Assembly (NCBI RefSeq): GCF_019823065.1
Contig: NZ_CP081966.1
Location: 763,501 to 827,500 of the forward strand
Origin: Pseudomonas mosselii
GTDB lineage: Bacteria > Pseudomonadota > Gammaproteobacteria > Pseudomonadales > Pseudomonadaceae
Length of the DNA: 64,000 nt
Direction: 5' to 3'
Made by a program: the position numbers and the translations under genes. Below, piece by piece: positions 15,113 through 23,414 of this stretch. The notes under the pieces are model-generated. The model was not told where the DNA came from and made no database searches. It saw only the letters and a list, made by a program, of their open reading frames with translations. How positions within the stretch are numbered: position 1 is the stretch's first letter; the number at the start of each line of letters is the position of its first letter.

Positions 15113-17653
15113 ATGACGCAAGTCACGGTGAAAGAACTGGCCCAAGAGGTCGAGGCACCGGTAGAGCGCCTGCTGCAGCAGATGCGTGAGGCAGGTCTGC
15201 CGCACACCGACGCCGGTCAGGTAGTGACCGACAATGAGAAGCAGACCCTGCTGACTCATTTGAAGAGCAGCCACAAGAGCAAGGCGGAAGAGCCGCGCAA
15301 GATCACCTTGCAGCGCAAGACCACCAGCACTCTGCGTGTCGCCGGTAGCAAGAGCATCAGCGTAGAAGTACGCAAGAAGAAAGTATTCGTGCAGCGCAGC
15401 CCGGAGGAAATCCAGGCTGAGCAGAAGCGTGAGCAGGAAGAGCGCCGCGCCGCCGAAAACGCCGCGCGCGAAAAGGTTGAAGCCGAAGTGCGCCAGCGCA
15501 ACGAGGAGCAGGCCCGCCGTCAGGCTGCCGAGGCCCCGGCCGCTGCACCAGTGGCCAAGGCCGAGCCTGCACCTGTTGCAGCCCCGGTAATGGCCAACGC
15601 GCCGGTGTCCGAAGACGCCGCCGCTCGTGCCGCCGAGCGCAAGAAGGACGAGAGCCGTCGTAACGAAAGCCGTACCCGCGATGACGATCGTCGCGGTGGT
15701 GGCCCGGCTGCGGCCGGTCGTGGCGAAGCGCCGCGCATGTCGGTCAAGGTCAAGGTCAAGGAGAAGGAAAAGGCTCCGACTCCACGTGCAGCGCCACGCA
15801 CCACCGACGAAGAGAGCGATGGTTTCCGTCGTGGTCGCGGCGGCAAGGGCAAAGGCAAGAAGCGCAACCAGCACGGCTTCCAGAACCCGACCGGTCCAGT
15901 CATTCGTGACGTGACCATCGGCGAGACCATCACCGTCTCGGAACTGGCGCAACAGATGTCGGTCAAGGCCGCTGAAGTCGTCAAGTTCATGTTCAAGCTG
16001 GGTACTCCGGTCACCATCAACCAGGTGCTCGATCAGGAGACCGCTCAACTGGTCGCCGAAGAGCTGGGCCACAAGGTCACCCTGGTCAGCGACACGGCCC
16101 TGGAAGATTCCCTGGCCGAATCGCTGAAGTTCGAAGGCGAGACCACATCGCGTGCGCCGGTCGTGACCGTCATGGGTCACGTTGACCACGGTAAGACCTC
16201 GCTGCTCGACTATATCCGTCGTGCCAAGGTTGCCGCCGGCGAAGCCGGTGGTATTACCCAGCACATCGGTGCCTACCACGTCGAAACCGACCGTGGCATG
16301 GTCACCTTCCTCGACACCCCGGGCCACGCTGCGTTTACCCAGATGCGTGCACGTGGTGCCAAGGCGACCGACATCGTCATCCTGGTGGTGGCGGCGGACG
16401 ACGGCGTGATGCCGCAGACCCGCGAAGCCGTGCAGCACGCGAAAGCGGCTGGCGTTCCGCTGGTTGTCGCCGTGAACAAGATCGACAAGCCGGGTGCCGA
16501 CCTCGATCGCATCCGTAACGAGCTGTCGGTCGAAGGCGTGACCTCCGAGGACTGGGGTGGTGACACGCCGTTCGTCAAGGTTTCGGCGAAGATGGGTACC
16601 GGCGTCGACGAACTGCTCGAAGCTGTCCTGCTGCAGGCCGAGATCCTCGAACTCAAGGCCACTCCGACCGCTCCTGGTCGTGGTGTCGTGGTCGAGTCGC
16701 GTCTGGACAAGGGCCGCGGCCCGGTGGCCACCATCCTGGTTCAGGACGGTACCCTGCGTCAGGGCGACATGGTCCTGGTCGGTTCCAACTATGGCCGCGT
16801 ACGTGCCATGCTCGACGAGAACGGCAAGCCTGTGAAGGAAGCTGGCCCGTCGATCCCGGTCGAGATCCTTGGCCTGGACGGCACACCGGACGCAGGCGAA
16901 GAGATGTCGGTGGTTGCTGACGAGAAGAAAGCGCGTGAAGTTGCGCTGTTCCGTCAAGGCAAGTTCCGCGAGGTCAAGCTGGCCCGTGCTCACGCCGGCA
17001 AGCTGGAAAACATCTTCGAGACCATGGGTCAGGAAGAGAAGAAGACCCTCAACATCGTCCTCAAGACCGATGTGCGTGGTTCCCTCGAAGCGCTGCAGGG
17101 TTCGCTCGGCAGCCTGGGCAATGACGAAGTTCAGGTACGCGTCATTGGTGGCGGCGTCGGTGGTATCACCGAGAGCGACGCCAACCTGGCACTGGCCTCG
17201 AACGCGGTGCTGTTCGGCTTCAACGTGCGTGCCGATGCCGGTGCGCGCAAGATCGTCGAGCAGGAAGGTCTGGATATGCGTTACTACAACGTGATCTACG
17301 ACATCATCGAAGACGTCAAGAAGGCCCTGACCGGCATGCTCGGCAGCGATGTTCGCGAGAACATCCTGGGTGTGGCCGAAGTGCGTGACGTGTTCCGTTC
17401 GCCGAAGTTCGGCGCCATCGCAGGCTGTATGGTCATCGAGGGTACCGTGTACCGCAACCGTCCGATTCGCGTACTGCGCGATGACGTGGTGATCTTCGAA
17501 GGCGAGCTGGAATCGCTGCGTCGCTTCAAGGACGACGCCTCCGAAGTGCGTAACGGCATGGAGTGTGGTATTGGCGTCAAGAGCTACAACGACGTCAAGG
17601 TCGGCGACAAGATCGAAGTCTTCGAGAAAGTCCAGGTGGCTCGCACCCTGTAA
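15113..17653 (+). CDS. infB: Translation initiation factor IF-2
   Basis: IF-2 is the GTPase that places fMet-tRNA on the 30S subunit and promotes subunit joining. The 846-aa protein starts with an IF2N domain ([17 protein letters not shown]), a long charged Lys/Glu/Ala/Arg-rich linker (about residues 60-260), a second IF2N region, then the G domain with G1 GHVDHGKT (355-362), DTPGH and NKID, and the C-terminal domains II-IV that bind fMet-tRNA. Internal starts for shorter isoforms are possible but not provable here. Confidence 0.97.
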   Translation: MTQVTVKELAQEVEAPVERLLQQMREAGLPHTDAGQVVTDNEKQTLLTHLKSSHKSKAEEPRKITLQRKTTSTLRVAGSKSISVEVRKKKVFVQRSPEEIQAEQKREQEERRAAENAAREKVEAEVRQRNEEQARRQAAEAPAAAPVAKAEPAPVAAPVMANAPVSEDAAARAAERKKDESRRNESRTRDDDRRGGGPAAAGRGEAPRMSVKVKVKEKEKAPTPRAAPRTTDEESDGFRRGRGGKGKGKKRNQHGFQNPTGPVIRDVTIGETITVSELAQQMSVKAAEVVKFMFKLGTPVTINQVLDQETAQLVAEELGHKVTLVSDTALEDSLAESLKFEGETTSRAPVVTVMGHVDHGKTSLLDYIRRAKVAAGEAGGITQHIGAYHVETDRGMVTFLDTPGHAAFTQMRARGAKATDIVILVVAADDGVMPQTREAVQHAKAAGVPLVVAVNKIDKPGADLDRIRNELSVEGVTSEDWGGDTPFVKVSAKMGTGVDELLEAVLLQAEILELKATPTAPGRGVVVESRLDKGRGPVATILVQDGTLRQGDMVLVGSNYGRVRAMLDENGKPVKEAGPSIPVEILGLDGTPDAGEEMSVVADEKKAREVALFRQGKFREVKLARAHAGKLENIFETMGQEEKKTLNIVLKTDVRGSLEALQGSLGSLGNDEVQVRVIGGGVGGITESDANLALASNAVLFGFNVRADAGARKIVEQEGLDMRYYNVIYDIIEDVKKALTGMLGSDVRENILGVAEVRDVFRSPKFGAIAGCMVIEGTVYRNRPIRVLRDDVVIFEGELESLRRFKDDASEVRNGMECGIGVKSYNDVKVGDKIEVFEKVQVARTL

Positions 17654-17710
17654 GGGCCGAGCCGGGTGCAGGCCCCGTCGCAAGGCGGCTGGCGGCGCCT
17701 CTGAAGGTAG

Positions 17711-17744
17711 CGCCCGGTCAGGCTTAAGCCTGACCGGGCGTTTG
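17711..17744 (+). terminator. Perfect 30-base palindrome between infB and rbfA
   Basis: Bases 17711-17740 equal their own reverse complement (arm CGCCCGGTCAGGCTT), followed by TTTG. As RNA this is a very stable hairpin 30 bp before rbfA. It may act as a partial terminator, an RNase III site, or an mRNA stabiliser that sets rbfA-truB output below infB. Confidence 0.6.
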
Positions 17745-17769
17745 CCGCTTTACGTTACAGGTAGCAAGA

Positions 17770-18168
17770 ATGGCAAAAGAATACAGCCGTACCCAACGTA
17801 TCGGCGATCAGATGCAGCGTGAGCTGGCAGAACTGATCCGCCGTGAAGTCAAAGACCCGCGTGTCGGTCTGGTGACCATCACCGCTGTCGACGTCAGCCG
17901 TGACCTGGGTCATGCGAAGGTTTTCATCACCGTCATGGGCGAAGAAACGCCCGACGCAGTGAAGCAGTCGCTCAAGGCGCTGAACAGCGCCGCCAGCTTC
18001 CTGCGCCTGCACTTGGGGCGCTCGATGCAACTGCGCAGCGTGCCACAGTTACACTTCCACTTCGATGAAAGCGTCAGCCGTGGTGTCCACCTGTCTGCGC
18101 TGATCGAGCGTGCGGTGGCCGAAGACCGCCTGCACAAGGATGCCGACGAGCTGGACGCCAAGGAGTAA
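17770..18168 (+). CDS. rbfA: Ribosome-binding factor A
   Basis: RbfA is a cold-shock-linked KH-type factor for 30S maturation near the 5' end of 16S rRNA. The 132-aa protein begins [23 protein letters not shown] and carries the KH-like fold motif [25 protein letters not shown]. truB begins 3 bp after the stop, so the two are coupled. Confidence 0.95.
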   Translation: MAKEYSRTQRIGDQMQRELAELIRREVKDPRVGLVTITAVDVSRDLGHAKVFITVMGEETPDAVKQSLKALNSAASFLRLHLGRSMQLRSVPQLHFHFDESVSRGVHLSALIERAVAEDRLHKDADELDAKE

Positions 18169-18171
18169 ACG

Positions 18172-19089
18172 GTGGCCCAGGTCAAACGTATCCGCCGCAA
18201 TGTCAGCGGCATCATCCTGCTCGACAAGCCGTTGGGATTCACCTCCAACGCCGCCCTGCAGAAGGTTCGTTGGTTGCTCAACGCGGAAAAGGCCGGCCAC
18301 ACCGGCAGCCTCGATCCGCTGGCAACCGGCGTGCTGCCACTGTGCTTTGGTGAGGCGACCAAGTTCTCCCAGTACCTGCTCGATTCCGACAAGGGCTACG
18401 AGACGGTCATGCAGCTAGGGCAGACCACCACCACCGCGGACGCCGAAGGCGAGGTCCTGCAGACCCGCGAAGTAACCGTTGGTCGCGCCGACATCGAGGC
18501 CGTGATTCCGCGTTTCAAGGGTGAAATCCTTCAGGTGCCGCCGATGTACTCGGCCCTCAAGCGCGATGGCCAGCCGCTCTACAAGCTGGCACGTGCAGGA
18601 GAGGTAGTGGAGCGCGAGGCGCGTTCTGTTACTATTGGCCGCTTGGAGTTGCTCGAGTGCGAAGGCACCCGTGCGCGCCTGTCGGTTGGATGCAGCAAAG
18701 GCACCTATATTCGCACCCTGGTGGAGGATATCGGTGAGGCGCTGGGCTGTGGTGCCTATGTCGCCGAACTGCGCCGTACGCAGGCGGGCCCCTTCGAGCT
18801 GGCACAAACGGTGACGCTCGAGGAACTCGAGCAAGCCCATGCCGAAGGCGGCAACGAAGCGCTTGATAGCTTCCTCATGCCTTCGGACAGCGGGCTGCAG
18901 GACTGGCCACTGGTGCTGCTGTCCGAGCACAGCGCGTTCTACTGGCTGCATGGCCAGGCGGTACGTGCGCCGGACGCGCCGCAGTTTGGCATGGTTCGGG
19001 TACAGGATCACAATGGTCGCTTCATCGGTATCGGTGAAGTGAGCGAAGACGGGCGCATCGCGCCGCGTCGGCTGATTCGGTCGGAATGA
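18172..19089 (+). CDS. truB: tRNA pseudouridine-55 synthase
   Basis: TruB makes pseudouridine 55 in the T-loop of nearly all tRNAs. The start is GTG 18172 after GGAG, giving 305 aa. The catalytic Asp48 lies in [12 protein letters not shown], and the family motifs [25 protein letters not shown] and [12 protein letters not shown] are present. A PUA-like C-terminal domain follows (about residues 245-305). The stop is 149 bp before rpsO, which likely has its own promoter or processing site. Confidence 0.96.
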   Translation: MAQVKRIRRNVSGIILLDKPLGFTSNAALQKVRWLLNAEKAGHTGSLDPLATGVLPLCFGEATKFSQYLLDSDKGYETVMQLGQTTTTADAEGEVLQTREVTVGRADIEAVIPRFKGEILQVPPMYSALKRDGQPLYKLARAGEVVEREARSVTIGRLELLECEGTRARLSVGCSKGTYIRTLVEDIGEALGCGAYVAELRRTQAGPFELAQTVTLEELEQAHAEGGNEALDSFLMPSDSGLQDWPLVLLSEHSAFYWLHGQAVRAPDAPQFGMVRVQDHNGRFIGIGEVSEDGRIAPRRLIRSE

Positions 19090-19238
19090 CCGGAACCACG
19101 GGCAGAGGCTTCGGCTGAAACCGGTGGATACGAGGGTGGCTGTTATTAGGCACGGTCACACCTCTTCTTTTTAATACGGGGACTTGTCCCTGGCCTATTG
19201 GAGACCGTTCGCGGGATCCGTTTATCAGGAGAAGCCAA

Positions 19239-19508
19239 ATGGCCCTCAGCGTCGAAGAAAAAGCTCAGATCGTTGCCGAATACCAGCAAGCCGCCGGCGA
19301 TACCGGTAGCCCGGAAGTGCAGGTTGCTCTGCTGACCGCCAACATCAACAAGCTGCAAGGCCACTTCAAGGCCAACGATAAAGACCACCACTCCCGTCGT
19401 GGTCTGATCCGTATGGTCAACCAGCGTCGTAAGCTGCTGGACTACCTGAAGGGCAAAGACACCACCCGTTACAGCGCCCTGATCGGTCGCCTGGGGCTGC
19501 GTCGCTAA
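19239..19508 (+). CDS. rpsO: 30S ribosomal protein S15
   Basis: S15 is a primary binder of the central domain of 16S rRNA. The 89-aa protein ([17 protein letters not shown]...IGRLGLRR) has the family signature in the middle region with the LRH-type helix ([25 protein letters not shown]). The upstream 150 bp contains a GGGAC-TT-GTCCC dyad and an AGGAG site, suitable for the leader-based autoregulation known for rpsO elsewhere, though I cannot show that here. Confidence 0.97.
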   Translation: MALSVEEKAQIVAEYQQAAGDTGSPEVQVALLTANINKLQGHFKANDKDHHSRRGLIRMVNQRRKLLDYLKGKDTTRYSALIGRLGLRR

Positions 19509-19533
19509 TAGCGGCCTGGCCAGTGGTGTTGCA

Positions 19534-19589
19534 TGGCGTGTCGCATGCATCGGCAGGGTTGCCCGGCAACCCTGGCGTTGGACACGCCA
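19534..19589 (+). promoter_or_regulatory. Nested stem-loop in the rpsO-pnp intergenic RNA
   Basis: An outer stem TGGCGTGTC/GACACGCCA (19534-19542 with 19581-19589) encloses an inner perfect hairpin AGGGTTGCC-C-GGCAACCCT (19555-19573). In E. coli the pnp leader folds into a long stem cleaved by RNase III and used by PNPase for autocontrol; this structure occupies the matching place. Confidence 0.55.
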
Positions 19590-19756
19590 CGCGATCTGCG
19601 AGGTTGGCAGCCTGGTCCGTCGTGCGGTTCATCCGCCCGGCGCCAGGCTCCCAGCCTCGTGTTGTATCTGGACGGTCAATGGGGCCGATTCCCCGTTCTG
19701 CCCAAGAATTCGCAAGAACCAGTTCCCCCAAGAGCCACTGAAAAAGGTAGGAAACC

Positions 19757-21862
19757 GTGAACCCGGTAATCAAGAAATTCCAGTTCGGTCAATCGACCGT
19801 AACCCTCGAAACGGGCCGCATTGCCCGTCAGGCCACCGGCGCCGTGCTGGTCACCGTCGACAACGATGTCACCGTACTGGTGACCGTGGTCGGTGCCAAG
19901 CAGGCTGATCCGGGCAAGGGCTTCTTCCCGCTGTCCGTGCACTACCAGGAAAAGACCTACGCCGCCGGCAAGATCCCAGGTGGTTTCTTCAAGCGTGAAG
20001 GCCGTCCTTCCGAGAAGGAAACCCTGACCTCGCGCCTGATCGACCGTCCGATCCGCCCGCTGTTCCCTGAAGGCTTCATGAACGAAGTCCAGGTCGTCTG
20101 CACCGTGGTTTCCACCAGCAAGAAGACCGATCCGGACATCGCCGCGATGATCGGTACCTCGGCTGCCCTGGCCATCTCCGGCATTCCGTTCGAAGGCCCG
20201 ATCGGCGCCGCCCGTGTCGCCTTCCACGAAAGCACCGGCTACCTGCTGAACCCGACCTACGAGCAACTGGCTGCCTCGAGCCTGGACATGGTCGTTGCCG
20301 GTACCGAGTCCGCCGTGCTGATGGTCGAATCCGAAGCCCAGGAGCTGACCGAAGACCAGATGCTGGGCGCCGTGCTGTTCGCCCACGACGAATTCCAGGC
20401 CGTGATCAAGGCGGTCAAAGAGCTGGCTGCCGAAGCTGCCAAGCCAACCTGGGACTGGAAACCTGCCGTTGCCAACACTGAGCTGTTCAACGCCATCCGT
20501 GCTGAATTCGGCGAAGCCGTTTCCCAGGGCTACACCATCACCGTCAAGGCCGACCGCTACGCGCGCCTGGGCGAGCTGCGTGACCAAGCCATTGCCAAGT
20601 TCTCCGGCGAAGAAGGCCAACCGTCGGCCGGCGAAGTCAAAGAGATCTTCGGCGAAATCGAATACCGCACCGTTCGCGAAAACATCGTCAACGGCAAGCC
20701 GCGTATCGACGGTCGCGACACTAAGACCGTGCGTCCGCTGAACATCGAAGTCGGCGTTCTGCCGAAGACCCACGGTTCGGCGCTGTTCACCCGCGGCGAA
20801 ACCCAGGCCCTGGTCGTCGCGACCCTGGGTACTGCCCGTGACGCCCAGTTGCTGGACACCCTCGAAGGCGAGAAGAAAGACCCCTTCATGCTGCACTACA
20901 ACTTCCCGCCGTTCTCGGTGGGCGAGTGTGGCCGCATGGGCGGTGCCGGTCGTCGCGAAATCGGCCACGGCCGTCTGGCCCGTCGTTCGGTCCAGGCCAT
21001 GCTGCCGGCCGCCGACGTGTTCCCGTACACCATCCGCGTGGTGTCGGAAATCACCGAGTCCAACGGTTCCAGCTCCATGGCTTCGGTCTGCGGCGCCTCG
21101 CTGGCCCTGATGGACGCCGGCGTGCCGATGAAAGCACCGGTTGCCGGTATCGCCATGGGCCTGGTCAAGGAAGGTGACAAGTTCGCCGTCCTGACCGATA
21201 TCCTGGGTGACGAAGACCACCTGGGCGACATGGACTTCAAGGTAGCGGGTACCGCCAAAGGCGTCACCGCGCTGCAGATGGACATCAAGATCAACGGCAT
21301 CACCGAAGAGATCATGGAAATCGCCCTGGGCCAGGCCTTGGAAGCGCGCCTGAACATCCTCGGCCAGATGAACCAGATCATCGGCGAGTCGCGTACCGAG
21401 CTGTCGGCCAACGCCCCGACCATGATCGCGATGAAGATCGATACCGACAAGATCCGTGACGTCATCGGCAAGGGCGGCGCCACCATCCGCGCCATCTGCG
21501 AAGAGACCAAGGCTTCGATCGATATCGAAGACGATGGCTCGATCAAGATCTTTGGCGAGACCAAGGAAGCCGCGGACGCTGCCAAGCAGCGCATCCTGGG
21601 CATCACCGCCGAGGCCGAGATCGGCAAGATCTACGTCGGCAAGGTCGAGCGCATTGTCGACTTCGGTGCCTTCGTCAACATTCTGCCGGGCAAGGACGGC
21701 CTGGTGCACATCTCCATGCTGAGCGATGCTCGCGTCGAGAAAGTCACCGACGTGCTGAAGGAAGGCCAGGAAGTCGAAGTGCTGGTACTGGACGTGGACA
21801 ACCGCGGCCGTATCAAGCTGTCGATCAAGGACGTTGCCGCTGCCAAGGCATCGGGCGTCTAA
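19757..21862 (+). CDS. pnp: Polynucleotide phosphorylase
   Basis: PNPase is a 3'-to-5' phosphorolytic exoribonuclease and degradosome partner. The GTG start at 19757 follows GGTAGGA; 701 aa. Domain order: two RNase PH-like cores separated by an all-helical region (around 210-320), the second core containing [20 protein letters not shown] and [12 protein letters not shown], then KH (around [19 protein letters not shown]) and S1 (around [24 protein letters not shown]) RNA-binding domains at the C-terminus. Confidence 0.97.
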   Translation: MNPVIKKFQFGQSTVTLETGRIARQATGAVLVTVDNDVTVLVTVVGAKQADPGKGFFPLSVHYQEKTYAAGKIPGGFFKREGRPSEKETLTSRLIDRPIRPLFPEGFMNEVQVVCTVVSTSKKTDPDIAAMIGTSAALAISGIPFEGPIGAARVAFHESTGYLLNPTYEQLAASSLDMVVAGTESAVLMVESEAQELTEDQMLGAVLFAHDEFQAVIKAVKELAAEAAKPTWDWKPAVANTELFNAIRAEFGEAVSQGYTITVKADRYARLGELRDQAIAKFSGEEGQPSAGEVKEIFGEIEYRTVRENIVNGKPRIDGRDTKTVRPLNIEVGVLPKTHGSALFTRGETQALVVATLGTARDAQLLDTLEGEKKDPFMLHYNFPPFSVGECGRMGGAGRREIGHGRLARRSVQAMLPAADVFPYTIRVVSEITESNGSSSMASVCGASLALMDAGVPMKAPVAGIAMGLVKEGDKFAVLTDILGDEDHLGDMDFKVAGTAKGVTALQMDIKINGITEEIMEIALGQALEARLNILGQMNQIIGESRTELSANAPTMIAMKIDTDKIRDVIGKGGATIRAICEETKASIDIEDDGSIKIFGETKEAADAAKQRILGITAEAEIGKIYVGKVERIVDFGAFVNILPGKDGLVHISMLSDARVEKVTDVLKEGQEVEVLVLDVDNRGRIKLSIKDVAAAKASGV

Positions 21863-21883
21863 GCCTTCCCAGGCTGAAAGGAA

Positions 21884-21907
21884 GGACCCTTCGGGGTCCT
21901 TTTTTTA
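21884..21907 (+). terminator. Terminator after pnp
   Basis: AGGACCC-TTCG-GGGTCCT with a tetraloop and a run of seven or more T closes the rimP-pnp cluster. Confidence 0.9.
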
Positions 21908-21949
21908 TGCCTGCGGCTTTGTCTTGTGGACTTGCATCTTGCATGCAGG

Positions 21950-21971
21950 ATTTTGCCCGGGCTTGCAAAAT
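21950..21971. promoter_or_regulatory. Candidate enhancer dyad upstream of the sigma-54 promoter
   Basis: ATTTTGC and GCAAAAT flank an 8-base spacer, 71 bp upstream of the -24 box at 22042. The position suits an activator (enhancer-binding protein) site. The activator is not identifiable from this window. Confidence 0.4.
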
Positions 21972-22000
21972 GCACGACCAGCTATCTAGTGGTTAATTGT

Positions 22001-22013
22001 TAACTTATTGATT
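22001..22013 (-). promoter_or_regulatory. IHF-type site
   Basis: TAACTTATTGATT matches the reverse of the IHF consensus WATCAANNNNTTR at every defined base, inside an AT-rich stretch 28 bp upstream of the sigma-54 -24 box. It would bend DNA between the distal dyad and the promoter. Confidence 0.6.
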
Positions 22014-22041
22014 TAAAAGATAAAAAATAAAATCAAAAAGC

Positions 22042-22057
22042 TGGCACACGCCCTGCA
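22042..22057 (+). promoter_or_regulatory. Sigma-54 (RpoN) promoter of the BON-domain gene
   Basis: TGGCACACGCCCTGCA has the -24 TGGCAC and -12 CTGCA elements with the invariant GG and GC at the correct spacing (consensus TGGCACGNNNNTTGCW). The predicted start is near 22068, 55 nt before the ATG. Confidence 0.75.
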
Positions 22058-22122
22058 ACATCACTTCTACCTGACGCCAGGAACCACGGCGCAGACCTTT
22101 CGAAAAAACAGGAGTGACCCAC

Positions 22123-22473
22123 ATGAAGAAGTTCGCCATTGCTGCCGCTACTGCCACCGCTCTGACCCTGACCATGGCTAACGCGGCGTTCGCTGCCCAG
22201 TCCACCCAGGCCCCGATGACGCTGGCGGCCGGTGAGGTGACCAAAGCCAAGGAAGCTACTTCCGACACCTGGATCACCACCAAGGTGAAGGCCGACTTGA
22301 TGACCGAGAAAGGCGTGCCAGGCAGCGACATCAAGGTCGAAACCAACAAAGGCGTAGTGTCCCTGTCCTCGGACGTGGCCATTACCGATGCGCAGAAGGA
22401 GATGGCGGTTGCCATCGCCAAAAAGATCAAGGGCGTGCAGGCCGTGTCTGCTGATGGCCTGAAGTCGGAATAA
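22123..22473 (+). CDS. Periplasmic BON-domain protein (OsmY-like)
   Basis: The 116-aa protein has a clear signal peptide (MKKFAIAAATATALTLTMANAAFA, cleavage near 24/25) and a single BON domain (SDTWITTKVKADLMTEKGVPGSDIKVETNKGVVSLSS...KIKGVQAV). BON domains in OsmY-like proteins are linked to envelope stress and membrane contact; the exact role here is unknown. I choose ATG 22123 with AGGAG at 22110-22114; a GTG at 22114 would overlap that site. A strong sigma-54 promoter with IHF site lies upstream and a 17-bp terminator stem downstream, so it is a single-gene transcript. Confidence 0.85.
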   Translation: MKKFAIAAATATALTLTMANAAFAAQSTQAPMTLAAGEVTKAKEATSDTWITTKVKADLMTEKGVPGSDIKVETNKGVVSLSSDVAITDAQKEMAVAIAKKIKGVQAVSADGLKSE

Positions 22474-22511
22474 GGAATGTCCCGTCGGCCAAAAGGATTT
22501 GGCCACCCCTT

Positions 22512-22549
22512 CAAGCAAAAGCCCCGGCATTAGCCGGGGCTTTTGCTTG
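22512..22549. terminator. Bidirectional terminator, perfect 17-bp stem
   Basis: CAAGCAAAAGCCCCGGC-ATTA-GCCGGGGCTTTTGCTTG. A-rich and T-rich flanks on both sides allow it to end both the BON gene (plus) and the monooxygenase gene (minus). Confidence 0.9.
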
Positions 22550-22567
22550 CGCTCATGCAGGCGCGCT

Positions 22568-22870
22568 TCAGTTCACCGGATTGCGTGCGATCACATCGCT
22601 CTCGAAGCACACCTGCTCCACGATCAACGGTTCCACCAGCGGCCTGCTGTCCCGGAAATGCGCGGTCTGGGTATGGGTCTCATACGCAGCGTCGTCCTGG
22701 TAGATCTCGTACAGGTAGATCACATCTGGATTTTCCCGATCCTGGGCCACATCGAACACCAGGCAGCCCGGTTCGGTAGCCACCGAAGCGGCGGCGTTGG
22801 CCTTGATTGCAGTGAGGAAGGCTTCGGCAGTACCGGGTTTCACGCGGGTCTTGATAAACAGACAGTACAC
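22568..22870 (-). CDS. Antibiotic-biosynthesis-monooxygenase (ABM) domain protein, YgiN-like
   Basis: The protein folds as a small ferredoxin-like ABM domain, the family of YgiN quinol monooxygenase and similar dimeric enzymes. I choose the GTG at 22870 because AAAGGAG sits just upstream; this gives 100 aa beginning MYCLFIKTRVKPGTAEAFLTAI. Family features seen are EPGCLVFDVAQD, YLYEIYQDDAAYETHTQTAHF. It is divergent from the VOC gene and shares a 61-bp intergenic region holding a GntR-like palindrome. Substrate unknown. Confidence 0.82.
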   Translation of the reverse strand: MYCLFIKTRVKPGTAEAFLTAIKANAAASVATEPGCLVFDVAQDRENPDVIYLYEIYQDDAAYETHTQTAHFRDSRPLVEPLIVEQVCFESDVIARNPVN

Positions 22871-22904
22871 AGGAATCTCCTTTTGTTTTAAATTCTTTTC
22901 TGAA

Positions 22905-22914
22905 TTGTATACAA
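22905..22914. promoter_or_regulatory. GntR-type operator candidate
   Basis: TTGTATACAA is a perfect 10-base palindrome (in AATTGTATACAAAA) midway between two divergent starts (22870 minus, 22932 plus). FadR-subfamily GntR regulators often bind TTGTNNACAA-like sites. No GntR gene is in the window. Confidence 0.45.
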
Positions 22915-22931
22915 AAATAGGAGTCGCGATC

Positions 22932-23345
22932 ATGTCCCAACTACCTGTGCGACCAGGCCGCCTGAATGGCCTGCGTCATATCGCCTTGCTGGTCCCCAAT
23001 CTGGAGGAATGCGAGCGCTTCTACGTGGATGTTCTAGGCATGGAGGTGCTGAACCGCGCCAATGAAGACCTGGTCTACCTGACCTGTGGCAACGACAACT
23101 TGTCACTGGGGCGCGGAGCAGGGGCGGCCAATGGGCTGCAGACACTGGACCACTATGGCTTCATCGTCGACAGCGTGGAGGAGCTGGAAGACTGGTACCA
23201 GTACTTCAAGGCCCATGGCGTGACGTTGCTGGATCGCCCGTTCAATCACGGCGATGGGGCGCGCAGCTTCCATTTGCTGGACCCGGCGGGGAACAAGGTG
23301 CAGCCGCTGTATCACCCGGCGGTGTCGGGGCAACGGCTGGCCTGA
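22932..23345 (+). CDS. VOC-superfamily (glyoxalase/dioxygenase-like) protein
   Basis: The 137-aa protein has the two beta-alpha-beta-beta-beta units of the vicinal-oxygen-chelate fold: GLRHIALLVPNLEECERFYVDVLG and LDHYGFIVDSVEELEDWYQYF...LLDPAGNKVQPLY. Candidate metal ligands His16 and His74 are present, but the usual Glu in the last strand (GNxVE) is Gln124, so metal binding may differ from typical members. The start is ATG 22932 with AGGAG at 22918. It may share regulation with the divergent ABM gene. Confidence 0.8.
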   Translation: MSQLPVRPGRLNGLRHIALLVPNLEECERFYVDVLGMEVLNRANEDLVYLTCGNDNLSLGRGAGAANGLQTLDHYGFIVDSVEELEDWYQYFKAHGVTLLDRPFNHGDGARSFHLLDPAGNKVQPLYHPAVSGQRLA

Positions 23346-23366
23346 TGGTATTGATCGCCAGCGCTA

Positions 23367-23396
23367 CCCTCATCGCCGGCAAGCCGTCGATGAGGG
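23367..23396. terminator. Hairpin between convergent VOC and DUF748 genes
   Basis: CCCTCATCG (23367-23375) and CGATGAGGG (23388-23396) form a 9-bp stem between two convergent stops; no long T-tract. Confidence 0.4.
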
Positions 23397-23414
23397 CGAT
23401 TGGGTCGAGATGCT

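Noticed and set aside
15086..17683. An 865-codon antisense frame over infB (and similar ones over ftsH, pnp, mrcB, ilvI)
   Set aside because: All are complements of well-conserved genes with the same His/Asp/Gly-rich shadow composition; no ribosome sites or family motifs.
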